Part shown: piece after piece, positions 1 to 6,294 of the stretch | Position numbering within the stretch: the first letter of the stretch is position 1 | Layout: every line of letters starts with the position of its first letter | Assembly (NCBI GenBank): GCA_030043175.1 | Contig: JASHYD010000881.1 | Location: 1 to 6,576, forward strand | Reading direction: 5' to 3' | From: Xanthobacteraceae bacterium | Lineage (GTDB): Bacteria > Pseudomonadota > Alphaproteobacteria > Rhizobiales > Xanthobacteraceae | DNA length: 6,576 nucleotides | Notes under the pieces: generated by a model | What the model saw: only the letters and a program-made list of their open reading frames with translations | What the model was told of the DNA's origin: nothing | Database searches by the model: none | Made by a program: the position numbers and the translations under genes

Positions 1-565
1 AGCCGAAAAACAGCTGCACAAGATTGTCGGCGGTCACCAGCATCAGCATCGCGAAGGTAAACAGCGACAGATAGCCGAAGAAACGTGGCCGGTAAGGATC
101 GCCTTCCATGTAGCCGATGGAATAGAGGTGGACGAAAGCGGATACCGTGGTTACCACCACCAGCATGACGGCCGTCAGGGCATCGATCCGCAGCGCCCAA
201 TCGACCTTGAGATCGCCGGAGATGATGAACGGCACCACGACTTCGTGCGCGTCCTGGTGCGCGAAGCCGACCCGCGCCAAGGCGATCCACGACAGCACCA
301 TGGAGATGAAAAGCAGGGTGGTCGTGATCAGCTCGGCCGTGCGCGAACCCGCGGCAGCAGGCTCGTGTGGTTCGAGATCCGCGTGCGCCGCGGTCGCCCC
401 GCGACCGGCAGAAGGCGCAGCATGCTCGGCGGTCGAGCCGAGAATGTGATCTTCGCCGCCAACGGGCGCCGATCCGCCCGGATGGCGCGCATGGGCGCCG
501 ACAAGAGCAATGATCGCGGCGAGTACAGCACCGAGCAGCGGCAAAAAAACGATCGCCTGATACAT
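1..565 (-). CDS. nuoL: NADH-quinone oxidoreductase subunit L, 5' part (cut by window edge)
   Basis: This is the N-terminal 188 codons of NuoL, the antiporter-like subunit at the far end of the complex I membrane arm, involved in proton translocation. The protein starts MYQAIVFLPLLGAVLAA (first membrane helix). Other hydrophobic segments lie at about residues 78-98, 127-148 and 163-187. The stretches DWALRIDALTAVMLVVV (about 122-138) and VHLYSIGYMEGDPYRPRFF (about 145-163) are typical of NuoL/ND5, as is ADNLVQLFFG at the cut end. An insert of about 50 residues (25-75) between the first two helices carries six histidines plus acidic and Ala/Gly/Pro residues. The start is an ATG 8 bp after the nuoK stop. 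The only ribosome-binding match is a weak AAGGG about 12 nt upstream (582-578), so translational coupling to nuoK is likely. The rest of the gene lies outside the window. Confidence 0.96.
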   Translation of the reverse strand, partial: MYQAIVFLPLLGAVLAAIIALVGAHARHPGGSAPVGGEDHILGSTAEHAAPSAGRGATAAHADLEPHEPAAAGSRTAELITTTLLFISMVLSWIALARVGFAHQDAHEVVVPFIISGDLKVDWALRIDALTAVMLVVVTTVSAFVHLYSIGYMEGDPYRPRFFGYLSLFTFAMLMLVTADNLVQLFFG

Positions 566-573
566 AGCGGATT

Positions 574-882
574 TCAGCCCTTCATCAGATTGATGTCTTC
601 CACCGCGATCGTGCCTCGATTGCGGAAGTAGACCACAAGGATGGCGAGCCCGATGGCAGCCTCGGCGGCCGCCACGGTGAGCACGAACAAAGCAAACACT
701 TGCCCCACCAAATCGCCGAGATGGGCCGAAAATGCGATGAAATTGATATTTACAGCCAACAGAATGAGCTCGATCGACATCAGGATGACGATGACGTTTT
801 TACGATTGAGGAAAATGCCGAAGATGCCGAGCGTGAACAGCATCGCCGCGACAACGAGGTAATGGCCTAGTCCAATGGTCAT
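574..882 (-). CDS. nuoK: NADH-quinone oxidoreductase subunit K
   Basis: NuoK (ND4L homologue) is a small membrane-arm subunit of complex I that contributes to the proton path between NuoH/NuoJ and the antiporter-like subunits. The 102-residue length is normal. Three hydrophobic helices are visible at about 6-24, 29-49 and 58-85. The two membrane-embedded glutamates known to matter in this family are present: E38 in the segment [16 protein letters not shown] and E74 in [15 protein letters not shown]. They correspond to E36 and E72 of E. coli NuoK. The start ATG at 882 has a strong GGAGGA ribosome-binding site 8 nt upstream (896-891). This fits independent initiation after the 252-bp gap from nuoJ. 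The stop is TGA, 8 bp before nuoL. Confidence 0.97.
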   Translation of the reverse strand: MTIGLGHYLVVAAMLFTLGIFGIFLNRKNVIVILMSIELILLAVNINFIAFSAHLGDLVGQVFALFVLTVAAAEAAIGLAILVVYFRNRGTIAVEDINLMKG

Positions 883-890
883 AAGTGGCT

Positions 891-896
891 TCCTCC
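891..896 (-). promoter_or_regulatory. Shine-Dalgarno site of nuoK
   Basis: The minus strand reads GGAGGA followed by 8 nt and the nuoK ATG. This is the best ribosome-binding match in the window. It sits in front of the one internal Nuo gene that is separated from its upstream neighbour by a long gap, so nuoK cannot rely on coupling to nuoJ. Confidence 0.7.
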
Positions 897-1001
897 AGCC
901 GGCACTGCGCAGGCACTGCTGTTTTGGATCGCATTGTGTGGGCCGCGCTGCCGCGCGGGATGCGCGCGTCCAAAGGATTGGCGGCTTGCCCGGCGCTGCC
1001 C

Positions 1002-1039
1002 GCTGCCAACCTCGCCGGCCGCCCGACGAGGCTGGCGGT
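1002..1039. repeat. Imperfect inverted repeat / possible RNA hairpin in nuoJ-nuoK gap
   Basis: On the plus strand GCCA-a-CCTCG (1005-1014) can pair with CGAGG-c-TGGC (1027-1036) across a 12-nt loop. This gives nine pairs and one mismatch, and the stem can extend outward with two G-T wobbles and one C-G pair. The transcript, being the complementary strand, would form the matching structure. No T-run follows on the minus strand, so it is not an intrinsic terminator. A role in mRNA processing or stability between nuoJ and nuoK is possible but unproven. In GC-rich DNA, hairpins of this size also arise by chance. Confidence 0.4.
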
Positions 1040-1074
1040 TGCCGATTTCGATGACTTTAGACTGCCCAAGCACC

Positions 1075-1111
1075 ATTTCGACGCGCGGCCGCCTCAGGAT
1101 GAGGTCCGTGG
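1075..1111. repeat. Degenerate REP-like intergenic palindrome
   Basis: CCTCA (1092-1096), GGA, TGAGG (1100-1104) forms a short hairpin. It is preceded by GCGGCCGC (1085-1092) and a TTTCGACGCG stretch. This arrangement (TTCGA, a GC-rich centre, then CCTCAGGATGAGG) resembles, from memory, a dispersed intergenic element common in Bradyrhizobium-like genomes. The usual long central stem looks shortened here, so this may be a decayed copy. It lies just downstream of the nuoJ stop, where such elements often sit. Only this one copy is visible in the window, so its repeat status rests on recall. Confidence 0.45.
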
Positions 1112-1134
1112 AAGGTTGTCGCCACTTCATCGTG

Positions 1135-1755
1135 CTAAACCCCCTGCCCGGGCTTCACCCGGCGCAGCCTGACCGCGGTCGCCTTTGTGCGGGCGACTTG
1201 ATCGGCAATGTTCTGGCGTTTGACGTTCGGCTTGTGCCGCAACGTCAGCACGATGGCGCCGATCATGGCGACCAGCAACACCACGCCAGCCGCCTCGAAG
1301 TAGTACGCATAGCGGGTATACAGCACGCGCCCGAGAGCTTCTGTATTGGTCACGTCGGCGAGCGGCGGAATCGGCGAGGCGATCGCTTTCGTAGCACTGG
1401 GACCGAGCGCCCCCGATCCCACCAGAGCCATCGCGACGAGCTCACCGAAGAACACGATTCCAACCAGGCCGCCGACCGGCAGATAATTGAGAAAACCCTG
1501 GCGCAGCGCAGTAAAGTCGACGTCGAGCATCATCACGACGAACAGAAACAGCACCGCGACCGCGCCGACATAAACGATCACCAGGATCATCGCCAGGAAC
1601 TCGGCGCCCGCCAGCACGAAGAGGCCGGCCGCATTGACGAAGGCAAGGATCAGGAACAGCACCGAATGGACCGGGTTGCGTGACGCGATCACCATCACGG
1701 CGGACGCCACGCAGATCGTGGCAAAAACATAGAAGAACAGCGCGGCGACCGTCAT
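1135..1755 (-). CDS. nuoJ: NADH-quinone oxidoreductase subunit J
   Basis: NuoJ (ND6 homologue) is a membrane-arm subunit next to NuoH, NuoK and NuoA. Its third helix takes part in the conformational coupling between quinone reduction and proton pumping. The 206-residue protein has hydrophobic segments at about 2-23, 31-49, 52-77, 92-112 and 150-172. The third contains the family signature VYVGAVAVLFLFVVMMLD (61-78), including Y62 and G64 near the known helix distortion. The segment ALGRVLYTRYAYYFEAAG (140-157) before the last helix is also typical. The C-terminal tail (173-206) is hydrophilic and basic, making this version longer than the E. coli type, as is usual in alphaproteobacteria. The ATG lies 4 bp after the nuoI stop. 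Its ribosome-binding site AGGTGA (1765-1760) includes the nuoI stop codon, implying translational coupling. Confidence 0.97.
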   Translation of the reverse strand: MTVAALFFYVFATICVASAVMVIASRNPVHSVLFLILAFVNAAGLFVLAGAEFLAMILVIVYVGAVAVLFLFVVMMLDVDFTALRQGFLNYLPVGGLVGIVFFGELVAMALVGSGALGPSATKAIASPIPPLADVTNTEALGRVLYTRYAYYFEAAGVVLLVAMIGAIVLTLRHKPNVKRQNIADQVARTKATAVRLRRVKPGQGV

Positions 1756-1759
1756 CGCG

Positions 1760-2248
1760 TCACCTGTACGGCGCGTCCAGCGCGATGTTCTTGGCGAGCT
1801 CGCGTTCCCAGCGATCGCCGTTGGCGAGCAGACGTTCCTTGTCGTAATAGAGTTCCTCGCGGGTCTCGGTGGCGAATTCGAAATTCGGGCCTTCGACGAT
1901 GGCGTCGACCGGGCAGGCCTCCTGGCACAGGCCGCAATAAATGCATTTCACCATATCGATGTCGTAACGCGTGGTACGGCGGGTGCCGTCGTTGCGGCGC
2001 GGTCCCGCCTCGATCGTGATGGCCTGCGCCGGGCAAATTGCCTCGCAGAGCTTACAGGCAATGCAGCGCTCCTCACCGTTCGGATAGCGGCGCAGCGCGT
2101 GCTCGCCACGAAAGCGCGGCGAGATCGGCCCCTTCTCGAAAGGATAGTCAAGCGTCGCCTTGCGCTTGAAGAAATAGCGCATCGACAGCACGATGGCCTC
2201 GACAAACTCCTTCAGAAACAACGATCTGGCCGCCTGGCTCAATCTCAT
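1760..2248 (-). CDS. nuoI: NADH-quinone oxidoreductase subunit I (2x[4Fe-4S] ferredoxin-type)
   Basis: NuoI (TYKY homologue) carries clusters N6a and N6b, which pass electrons from NuoG toward the terminal cluster in NuoB near the quinone site. It sits at the junction of the peripheral and membrane arms. The 162-residue protein has two complete ferredoxin motifs: C62-IA-C65-KL-C68-EAI-C72-P and C102-IY-C105-GL-C108-QEA-C112-P. These supply all eight ligands. The amphipathic N-terminus (about 1-30) precedes [18 protein letters not shown], a typical membrane-contact region of this family. Length is normal for alphaproteobacteria. The ATG follows the nuoH stop by 11 bp. The site GAGGA (2261-2257), overlapping the nuoH TGA, lies 8 nt upstream, so translation is probably coupled to nuoH. 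Confidence 0.98.
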   Translation of the reverse strand: MRLSQAARSLFLKEFVEAIVLSMRYFFKRKATLDYPFEKGPISPRFRGEHALRRYPNGEERCIACKLCEAICPAQAITIEAGPRRNDGTRRTTRYDIDMVKCIYCGLCQEACPVDAIVEGPNFEFATETREELYYDKERLLANGDRWERELAKNIALDAPYR

Positions 2249-2259
2249 GACTTACATCC

Positions 2260-3321
2260 TCATTGCGGCGCCGGCGCCCATCCGGTCAATTGCAGGACCC
2301 CCGCCACGATGGCCACCATGGCAAGCGAGATCGGCAGGAATACCTTCCAGCCCAGCCGCATCAACTGGTCATAGCGATAGCGCGGCACAAACGCCTTCAC
2401 CAAAGCAAACATGAAGAACACGAACAGCACCTTGAGAGTGAACCACACGATGCCCGGCACCCAGGTGAAGGGCGCCACCGCCAAAGGCGGCAGCCATCCG
2501 CCCAGGAAGAGGATGGTGGTCATAGCGCACATCGTGGCGATCGCAACATACTCGCCGAGCATGAATAGCATGTAGGGCGTCGAGCCGTATTCGACCATAA
2601 AGCCGGCCACCAGCTCGGACTCCGCTTCGACCAGATCGAAGGGCGGCCGGTTGGTTTCCGCCAGTGCCGAGACGAAGAAGATGACAAACATCGGAAACAA
2701 CGGGATCCAGTACCAATTCAACAGCGTGAACCAGGGCACGCCAAGCAGGCGGCCGAGCCCCGAAGCGGCTTGGGCTTCAACGATGTCGCCGAGATTGAGC
2801 GAGCCGGCGCACAACAGGACGGTGATGATGACGAACCCGATGGAGACCTCGTAGGAGACCATCTGGGCCGCCGAACGCAGTGCCGCGAGGAACGGATATT
2901 TCGAATTTGACGCCCAGCCGCCCATGATGATGCCATAGACGCCGAGCGACGAAATCGCGAAAATGTAGAGAACCCCCACATTGATGTCGGAGATCACCCA
3001 TCCGGCACTGACCGGAATCACCGCCCAAGCGGCAAGCGCCAGCGCGCACGATACCAGCGGCGCCAAAAGGAATACGCCCTTGTTGGCGCCGGCGGGAATG
3101 ATCGGCTCCTTGAGTACGAATTTGAGAAGGTCGGCGAAGCTCTGCAGCAGGCCCCATGGCCCCACCACATTGGGGCCGCGCCGCAGCTGCACCGCAGCCC
3201 AAATCTTGCGGTCGGCATAAAGCGCATAGGCAATCGCGACCAGCAGCACCACCAGCAGCAGCACGCTCTGTGCGATAATCACCAGGAGCGGCCAGATGTA
3301 ATCGGTCCAAAGCGCGGCCAT
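2260..3321 (-). CDS. nuoH: NADH-quinone oxidoreductase subunit H
   Basis: NuoH (ND1 homologue) forms most of the quinone-binding chamber and the start of the proton path at the base of the peripheral arm. The product is 353 residues with about eight hydrophobic helices (roughly 11-33, 81-103, 113-136, 158-178, 203-221, 250-276, 291-311, 327-347). Family motifs are intact: [20 protein letters not shown] (35-54), [12 protein letters not shown] (65-76) and the acidic quinone-site loop [20 protein letters not shown] (222-241), followed by MVEY (242-245). I chose the start at 3321 ([13 protein letters not shown]). The same frame is open 19 codons further, to an ATG at 3378, but that would overlap the end of nuoG by 46 bp and adds an atypical Gly/Cys-rich leader. 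The chosen ATG has a G-rich ribosome-binding site just upstream. The gap from nuoG is 11 bp. Confidence 0.97.
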   Translation of the reverse strand: MAALWTDYIWPLLVIIAQSVLLLVVLLVAIAYALYADRKIWAAVQLRRGPNVVGPWGLLQSFADLLKFVLKEPIIPAGANKGVFLLAPLVSCALALAAWAVIPVSAGWVISDINVGVLYIFAISSLGVYGIIMGGWASNSKYPFLAALRSAAQMVSYEVSIGFVIITVLLCAGSLNLGDIVEAQAASGLGRLLGVPWFTLLNWYWIPLFPMFVIFFVSALAETNRPPFDLVEAESELVAGFMVEYGSTPYMLFMLGEYVAIATMCAMTTILFLGGWLPPLAVAPFTWVPGIVWFTLKVLFVFFMFALVKAFVPRYRYDQLMRLGWKVFLPISLAMVAIVAGVLQLTGWAPAPQ

Positions 3322-3324
3322 TCG

Positions 3325-3332
3325 CCCCCCTT
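3325..3332 (-). promoter_or_regulatory. Shine-Dalgarno site deciding the nuoH start
   Basis: The minus strand reads AAGGGGGG, then CGA, then the ATG at 3321. It falls in the 11-bp space between the nuoG stop (TAG, 3335-3333) and the nuoH start. It supports this ATG over the in-frame one at 3378 inside nuoG. Confidence 0.6.
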
Positions 3333-5390
3333 CTATTGCGCCGCCGTCGCAGCTGCCCGCTCGGCAAGCGCCGAACATTCCGCCATTACGGCAGAGGCCC
3401 GGGCGATCGGATTGGTGAGGTAGAAATCGTCGATCGGCGAGCGGAGCGGCACTTTTTCCATCGAACCGCTGCGCGTCGCGAGTCTGCGAATATCTTCTGG
3501 ATCTCCTGGCGTGATCTTGCCGATGCGCTGAAGATGCGGAAACGCCTTGAACATCGCGCCGCGCAGTTGCGCGAGCGAGTCGTAGGGAAGCCTCGATCCG
3601 ATCACCTCAGACAGCGCCCGCAGGATCGCCCAGTCCTCGCGCGCGTCGCCCGGCGGGAACGCGGCGCGGTCGCCCATCTGTACCCGGCCCTCGGTGTTGA
3701 CGTAGATGCCGGATTTTTCCGTGTAGGCGGCGCCCGGCAGGATGACATCGGCGCGCTGCGCACCGCGATCGCCGTGGGTGCCGATGTAGATGACGAAGGC
3801 GCGCGATTCCACCTCAAGCTCATCGGCGCCGAGCAGAAACAGCACGTCAACCCCGCCCGACGCCATCGCGGCTGCCGTCAGTCCGCTGTCGCCCGGCACG
3901 AAGCTGATATCGAGCCCGCCAACCCGCGCCGCTGCGGTGTGGAGCACGGAAAAACCGTTCCAGCGATCGGCCAGCGCTCCAGTCGAAACCGCTGCCCTGG
4001 CGACGGTCGAGAGCACCGCAGCGCCATCGGGGCGCGCCAAAGCGCCTTGCCCGACCAGCCAGATTTGCCGCTTGAGGCGGGCTTGCGGGTGATCGGCGAA
4101 GCCCACGAGCGTTTCGGGGCCTGCGCCCAAATACGCGTAGTCATAGGTGAGGTCGGCGCGCTCGCCGATCACCCCGATCTTCAACCCGCCGGTGCGCCAA
4201 CGCTTGCGGATGCGCGCGTTGAGCACGGGGGCTTCTTTGCGCGGATTGGAGCCAACGATCATTAGCCCGTCGGCCTCATCGATGCCCGGTATCGTGGCAT
4301 TGAAGAGATAGCTGGACCGGCCCCATCTGGGATCGAGCGCCGCGCCGTCCTGCCGGCAGTCGAAATTGGTCGAACCCAGCCGCACCAGCAGATCCTTGAG
4401 GGCGAACATCTCCTCGACGGCGGCGAGATCGCCGGCGATCGCACCGATTCGCTCGCGCCGCGTGGCCCTGAGCCGGGTGGCGATGGCATGAAACGCTTCG
4501 CGCCACGTCGCCGGCCGCAAGCGCCCAGCTTGGCGCACATATGGCTCGTCGAGGCGTTGCACTCTCAGGCCGTCGATCTGATGGCGGGTCTTGTCGGAAA
4601 TCCACTCCTCGTTCACGTCTTCGTTGGTGCGCGGCAGCACGCGCATCACTTCGCGACCTCTGGTGTCGACCCGGATCGAGCAGCCGACGGCATCGGTGAC
4701 GTCGACCGACTCGGTATTGCTCAGCTCCCATGGACGCGCCATGAACGCATAGGGCTTCGAGGTCAGCGCGCCGACCGGGCACAGGTCGACCACGTTGCCC
4801 TGCAGCTCCGACACCATCGCCTGCTCGAGATAGGTCGTAATCTCCATGTCTTCGCCGCGGCCGATGGCGCCAAGCTCAGGCACCCCCGCGATCTCGGTGG
4901 CGAAACGGACGCAGCGCGTGCACTGGATGCAGCGGTTCATATAGGTCTTGACCAGAGCCCCGAGGTACTTCTCCTCGACGGCACGCTTGTTCTCCTTAAA
5001 GCGAGAGGAATCGACGCCATAGGCCATGGCCTGATCCTGCAGATCGCATTCGCCGCCCTGGTCGCAGATTGGGCAATCCAGAGGGTGATTGATGAGCAGG
5101 AACTCCATCACCCCTTCACGCGCCTTGCGGACCATGGGGGTCTTTGTCCTGGCCTCCGGAGGCTCACCCTTCGGTCCCGGACGGCAGTCGCGCACCGCCC
5201 AGGCGCAGCTCGCGACCGGTTTCGGCGAACCGACGAGTTCGACCAGGCACATGCGGCAGTTGCCGGCGATCGACAGGCGCTCGTGGAAACAGAAGCGCGG
5301 AATCTCTGCGCCCGCCGCCTCGCAGGCCTGGAGCAGCGTGTACTCCGGCGGGACGTCTACCTCAGCGCCGTCGACGATGATCTTGGTCAT
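3333..5390 (-). CDS. nuoG: NADH-quinone oxidoreductase subunit G
   Basis: NuoG (75-kDa subunit, NDUFS1 homologue) is the largest peripheral-arm subunit and relays electrons from NuoF to NuoI. In the 685-residue protein, the N-terminal 2Fe-2S domain has ligands C34, C45, C48 and C62 (N1b). The next motif H102-PLD-C106-PI-C109-DQGGE-C115 binds N5. C154, C157, C160 and distant C204 (in [14 protein letters not shown]) bind N4. From about residue 220 the protein resembles the molybdopterin oxidoreductase fold, which carries no cofactor in this family. The four extra cysteines for cluster N7 found in E. coli and Thermus are missing: only C237 occurs in that region. This matches the mitochondrial/alphaproteobacterial type. 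The C-terminal [20 protein letters not shown] is typical of that lineage. The ATG has AAGGG 9 nt upstream (5404-5400). The gene starts 904 bp after nuoF, but nuoH follows at 11 bp. Confidence 0.98.
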   Translation of the reverse strand: MTKIIVDGAEVDVPPEYTLLQACEAAGAEIPRFCFHERLSIAGNCRMCLVELVGSPKPVASCAWAVRDCRPGPKGEPPEARTKTPMVRKAREGVMEFLLINHPLDCPICDQGGECDLQDQAMAYGVDSSRFKENKRAVEEKYLGALVKTYMNRCIQCTRCVRFATEIAGVPELGAIGRGEDMEITTYLEQAMVSELQGNVVDLCPVGALTSKPYAFMARPWELSNTESVDVTDAVGCSIRVDTRGREVMRVLPRTNEDVNEEWISDKTRHQIDGLRVQRLDEPYVRQAGRLRPATWREAFHAIATRLRATRRERIGAIAGDLAAVEEMFALKDLLVRLGSTNFDCRQDGAALDPRWGRSSYLFNATIPGIDEADGLMIVGSNPRKEAPVLNARIRKRWRTGGLKIGVIGERADLTYDYAYLGAGPETLVGFADHPQARLKRQIWLVGQGALARPDGAAVLSTVARAAVSTGALADRWNGFSVLHTAAARVGGLDISFVPGDSGLTAAAMASGGVDVLFLLGADELEVESRAFVIYIGTHGDRGAQRADVILPGAAYTEKSGIYVNTEGRVQMGDRAAFPPGDAREDWAILRALSEVIGSRLPYDSLAQLRGAMFKAFPHLQRIGKITPGDPEDIRRLATRSGSMEKVPLRSPIDDFYLTNPIARASAVMAECSALAERAAATAAQ

Positions 5391-5768
5391 GCGTATCGGC
5401 CCTTCGTCATCCTACGAGCGCAATGAGAAAAGCGACCCTCACGTCTAAAACGGCGTGCGCTCTTGCCAGCAGAGGTGCCCCCCAGGCCGCGGAGAGCGCT
5501 ACCGCCGATCGCCGGACGCCGCCGACCAGCGTGCGCAAATTGATCGCAGACCGGGGCAACGGATTCGCCGGCGCCGGTGCGACGCCGACCCCGCGAGCAG
5601 CGCCCGCAACGACCCCAAAAAACGATGACCGCGCCGTCCGCGCGACGGCCCTTATCATTGCTCCTGATATCTCTTGGAAAGCCCATCTCGTTGCCAATTC
5701 ACCAATTAGCGCGCCTCAAGTTGTATATTCGGGCGCAACATCTATCGCGGTGCCGTCCACGAACGATC
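5391..5768. other. 378-bp gap before nuoG, no convincing gene
   Basis: Two minus-strand frames stay open through most of this stretch. One could start at an ATG at 5658 (or TTG at 5697) and end at 5407, 16 bp before nuoG. Its 83-residue product from the ATG is Ala/Arg/Val-rich with a weakly hydrophobic end but no recognisable motif. An AGGAG lies only 2 nt before that ATG, too close for a normal ribosome-binding site. The other frame (5686-5387) is Arg/Gly-rich and runs into the nuoG start. Third-position GC bias does not separate them from shadow frames. A short hairpin with a T-run (5617-5649) and a relatively AT-rich patch (about 5690-5730) are the other visible traits. I saw no clear sigma-70 promoter. 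Confidence 0.5.
5617..5649 (-). other. Hairpin followed by T6, terminator-like but non-canonical
   Basis: GCCGTC (5649-5644, minus strand) pairs perfectly with GACGGC (5638-5633) around a 5-nt loop. A run of six T follows at 5622-5617. Ten bases separate stem and T-run, whereas a true intrinsic terminator has them adjacent. It could be a weak pause or attenuation site upstream of nuoG, or chance in GC-rich DNA. Confidence 0.2.
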
Positions 5769-6092
5769 TTAGTCATTGCGAGCACCGTCTTTCCTGGGTC
5801 CGCACATTCGGCCCGCGAAGCGGCCAGCCACATAAGTCGCCATTCCGATCCACCATGCGGCCGGTTGATAGGCCGGCCCCGAGGCGTGAAACTCGTCGAG
5901 CCGGGACTGAAAGAAGCCGCACTCGTCGATGGTGGTAACCAGACAAGGCACTTTGAGATCAAGCAATCGAAGCGGTCCGGCCCATTGCGCATAAAACAGG
6001 AACCACCAGACAAACGCGACCGCCATGATGGCGAGGCCGATATTGGCTAGCCAGTAGGCCTTGTGTGTCGGTCCGGCGGCGGCAGCGGTCAT
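5769..6092 (-). CDS. Uncharacterised small membrane protein encoded between nuoF and nuoG
   Basis: I recognise no named family. The predicted protein has 107 residues. A strong hydrophobic helix spans about 14-37 (it includes GLAIMAVAFVWWFLFYAQW). A loop follows with C50 and C58 and the acidic stretch TTIDECGFFQSRLDEF (53-68). A shorter hydrophobic Trp/Tyr segment is at about 78-93 (AAWWIGMATYVAG). The tail is basic and contains C97. Coding is credible because of the strong hydrophobic pattern and the aromatic and cysteine content. I chose the ATG at 6092 because GAGGT lies 8 nt upstream; the frame is open further, to an ATG at 6161 and a GTG at 6176. It is co-oriented with nuo genes and lies inside the operon, 202 bp after nuoF and 378 bp before nuoG. 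A role as a lineage-specific accessory or assembly factor of complex I is inferred only from this position. It could also be an unrelated passenger gene. Confidence 0.7.
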   Translation of the reverse strand: MTAAAAGPTHKAYWLANIGLAIMAVAFVWWFLFYAQWAGPLRLLDLKVPCLVTTIDECGFFQSRLDEFHASGPAYQPAAWWIGMATYVAGRFAGRMCGPRKDGARND

Positions 6093-6294
6093 GGATTTGA
6101 ACCTCGCACTGCGTATCAGACGATTGCCCAGGCGAATACCGAACAATCTTGTTGTCGTCATCGAGCTGCCGTTCACTGTCGGTCAGTCGCATTTCGATCT
6201 TTATGCTGCGTGGCAATGTCGCCAAACCTCACGGGAATGATGCTGTGTGGCCCATCTGCCATCATTACTCTCCGTCGCTCCGCGACATGTCCTG
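6093..6294. other. 202-bp interval between nuoF and the small membrane-protein gene
   Basis: No gene is supported here. Frames that run through it are extensions of neighbours or shadows. It contains a perfect 7-bp inverted repeat, AATGATG (6236-6242) and CATCATT (6260-6266), with a 17-nt spacer, about 30 bp after the nuoF stop. No T-run follows it, so it is not a terminator. I saw no clear promoter, although this would be a natural place for an internal one. Confidence 0.4.
6101..6105 (-). promoter_or_regulatory. Shine-Dalgarno site deciding the start of the small membrane protein
   Basis: GAGGT lies 8 nt before the ATG at 6092. The upstream in-frame starts (ATG 6161, GTG 6176) lack a comparable site and would add a basic leader that does not look like part of the membrane protein. 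Confidence 0.5.

Larger units (their letters stand above)
883..1134. other. nuoJ-nuoK intergenic gap (252 bp), no convincing gene
   Basis: All other junctions from nuoG to nuoL are 4-11 bp, so this gap is exceptional in the operon. It holds a possible hairpin (1002-1039), a CCTCA-GGA-TGAGG type element (about 1075-1111) and the nuoK ribosome-binding site. One minus-strand frame is open across nearly all of it (1130-879). That frame starts 4 nt after the nuoJ stop and ends with an ATGA overlap on the nuoK start. Its product is Arg-rich with no hydrophobic core or motif, and it would be translated through the repeat-like element, so I do not call it a gene. No T-run typical of a terminator was seen. 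Confidence 0.6.

Noticed and set aside
1085..1092. Perfect 8-bp palindrome GCGGCCGC
   Set aside because: A short GC-only palindrome expected by chance in this composition. Only noted as part of the REP-like element.
934..1683. 249-codon plus-strand open frame across the nuoJ-nuoK gap and nuoJ
   Set aside because: It runs antisense to nuoJ, and its second half is a His/Gln/Asp-rich mirror of nuoJ membrane helices, a typical shadow composition.
3322..3378. Longer nuoH start at 3378
   Set aside because: It would overlap nuoG by 46 bp and add an atypical 19-residue leader. The ATG at 3321 has the ribosome-binding site and the usual NuoH N-terminus.
3336..4265. 309-codon plus-strand open frame opposite the end of nuoG
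   Set aside because: Antisense shadow of a firmly identified gene in GC-rich DNA; Arg/Ala/Gly-rich with no domain.
4488..5426. 312-codon plus-strand open frame opposite the start of nuoG
   Set aside because: It lies antisense to the conserved iron-sulfur domain of nuoG. Its product is a mirror of nuoG codon use, with no motif of its own.
5387..5686. 99-codon minus-strand frame overlapping the nuoG start
   Set aside because: Strongly Arg/Gly-rich, no hydrophobic or functional pattern, and it overlaps the nuoG start codon.
6093..6176. Longer start (ATG 6161 or GTG 6176) for the small membrane protein
   Set aside because: Neither upstream start has a good ribosome-binding site, while the ATG at 6092 does. 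The extension is a basic leader unlike the rest of the protein.
6236..6266. Inverted repeat AATGATG / CATCATT after nuoF
   Set aside because: Only 7 bp with a 17-nt loop and no T-run. Too weak to call a terminator or an operator.
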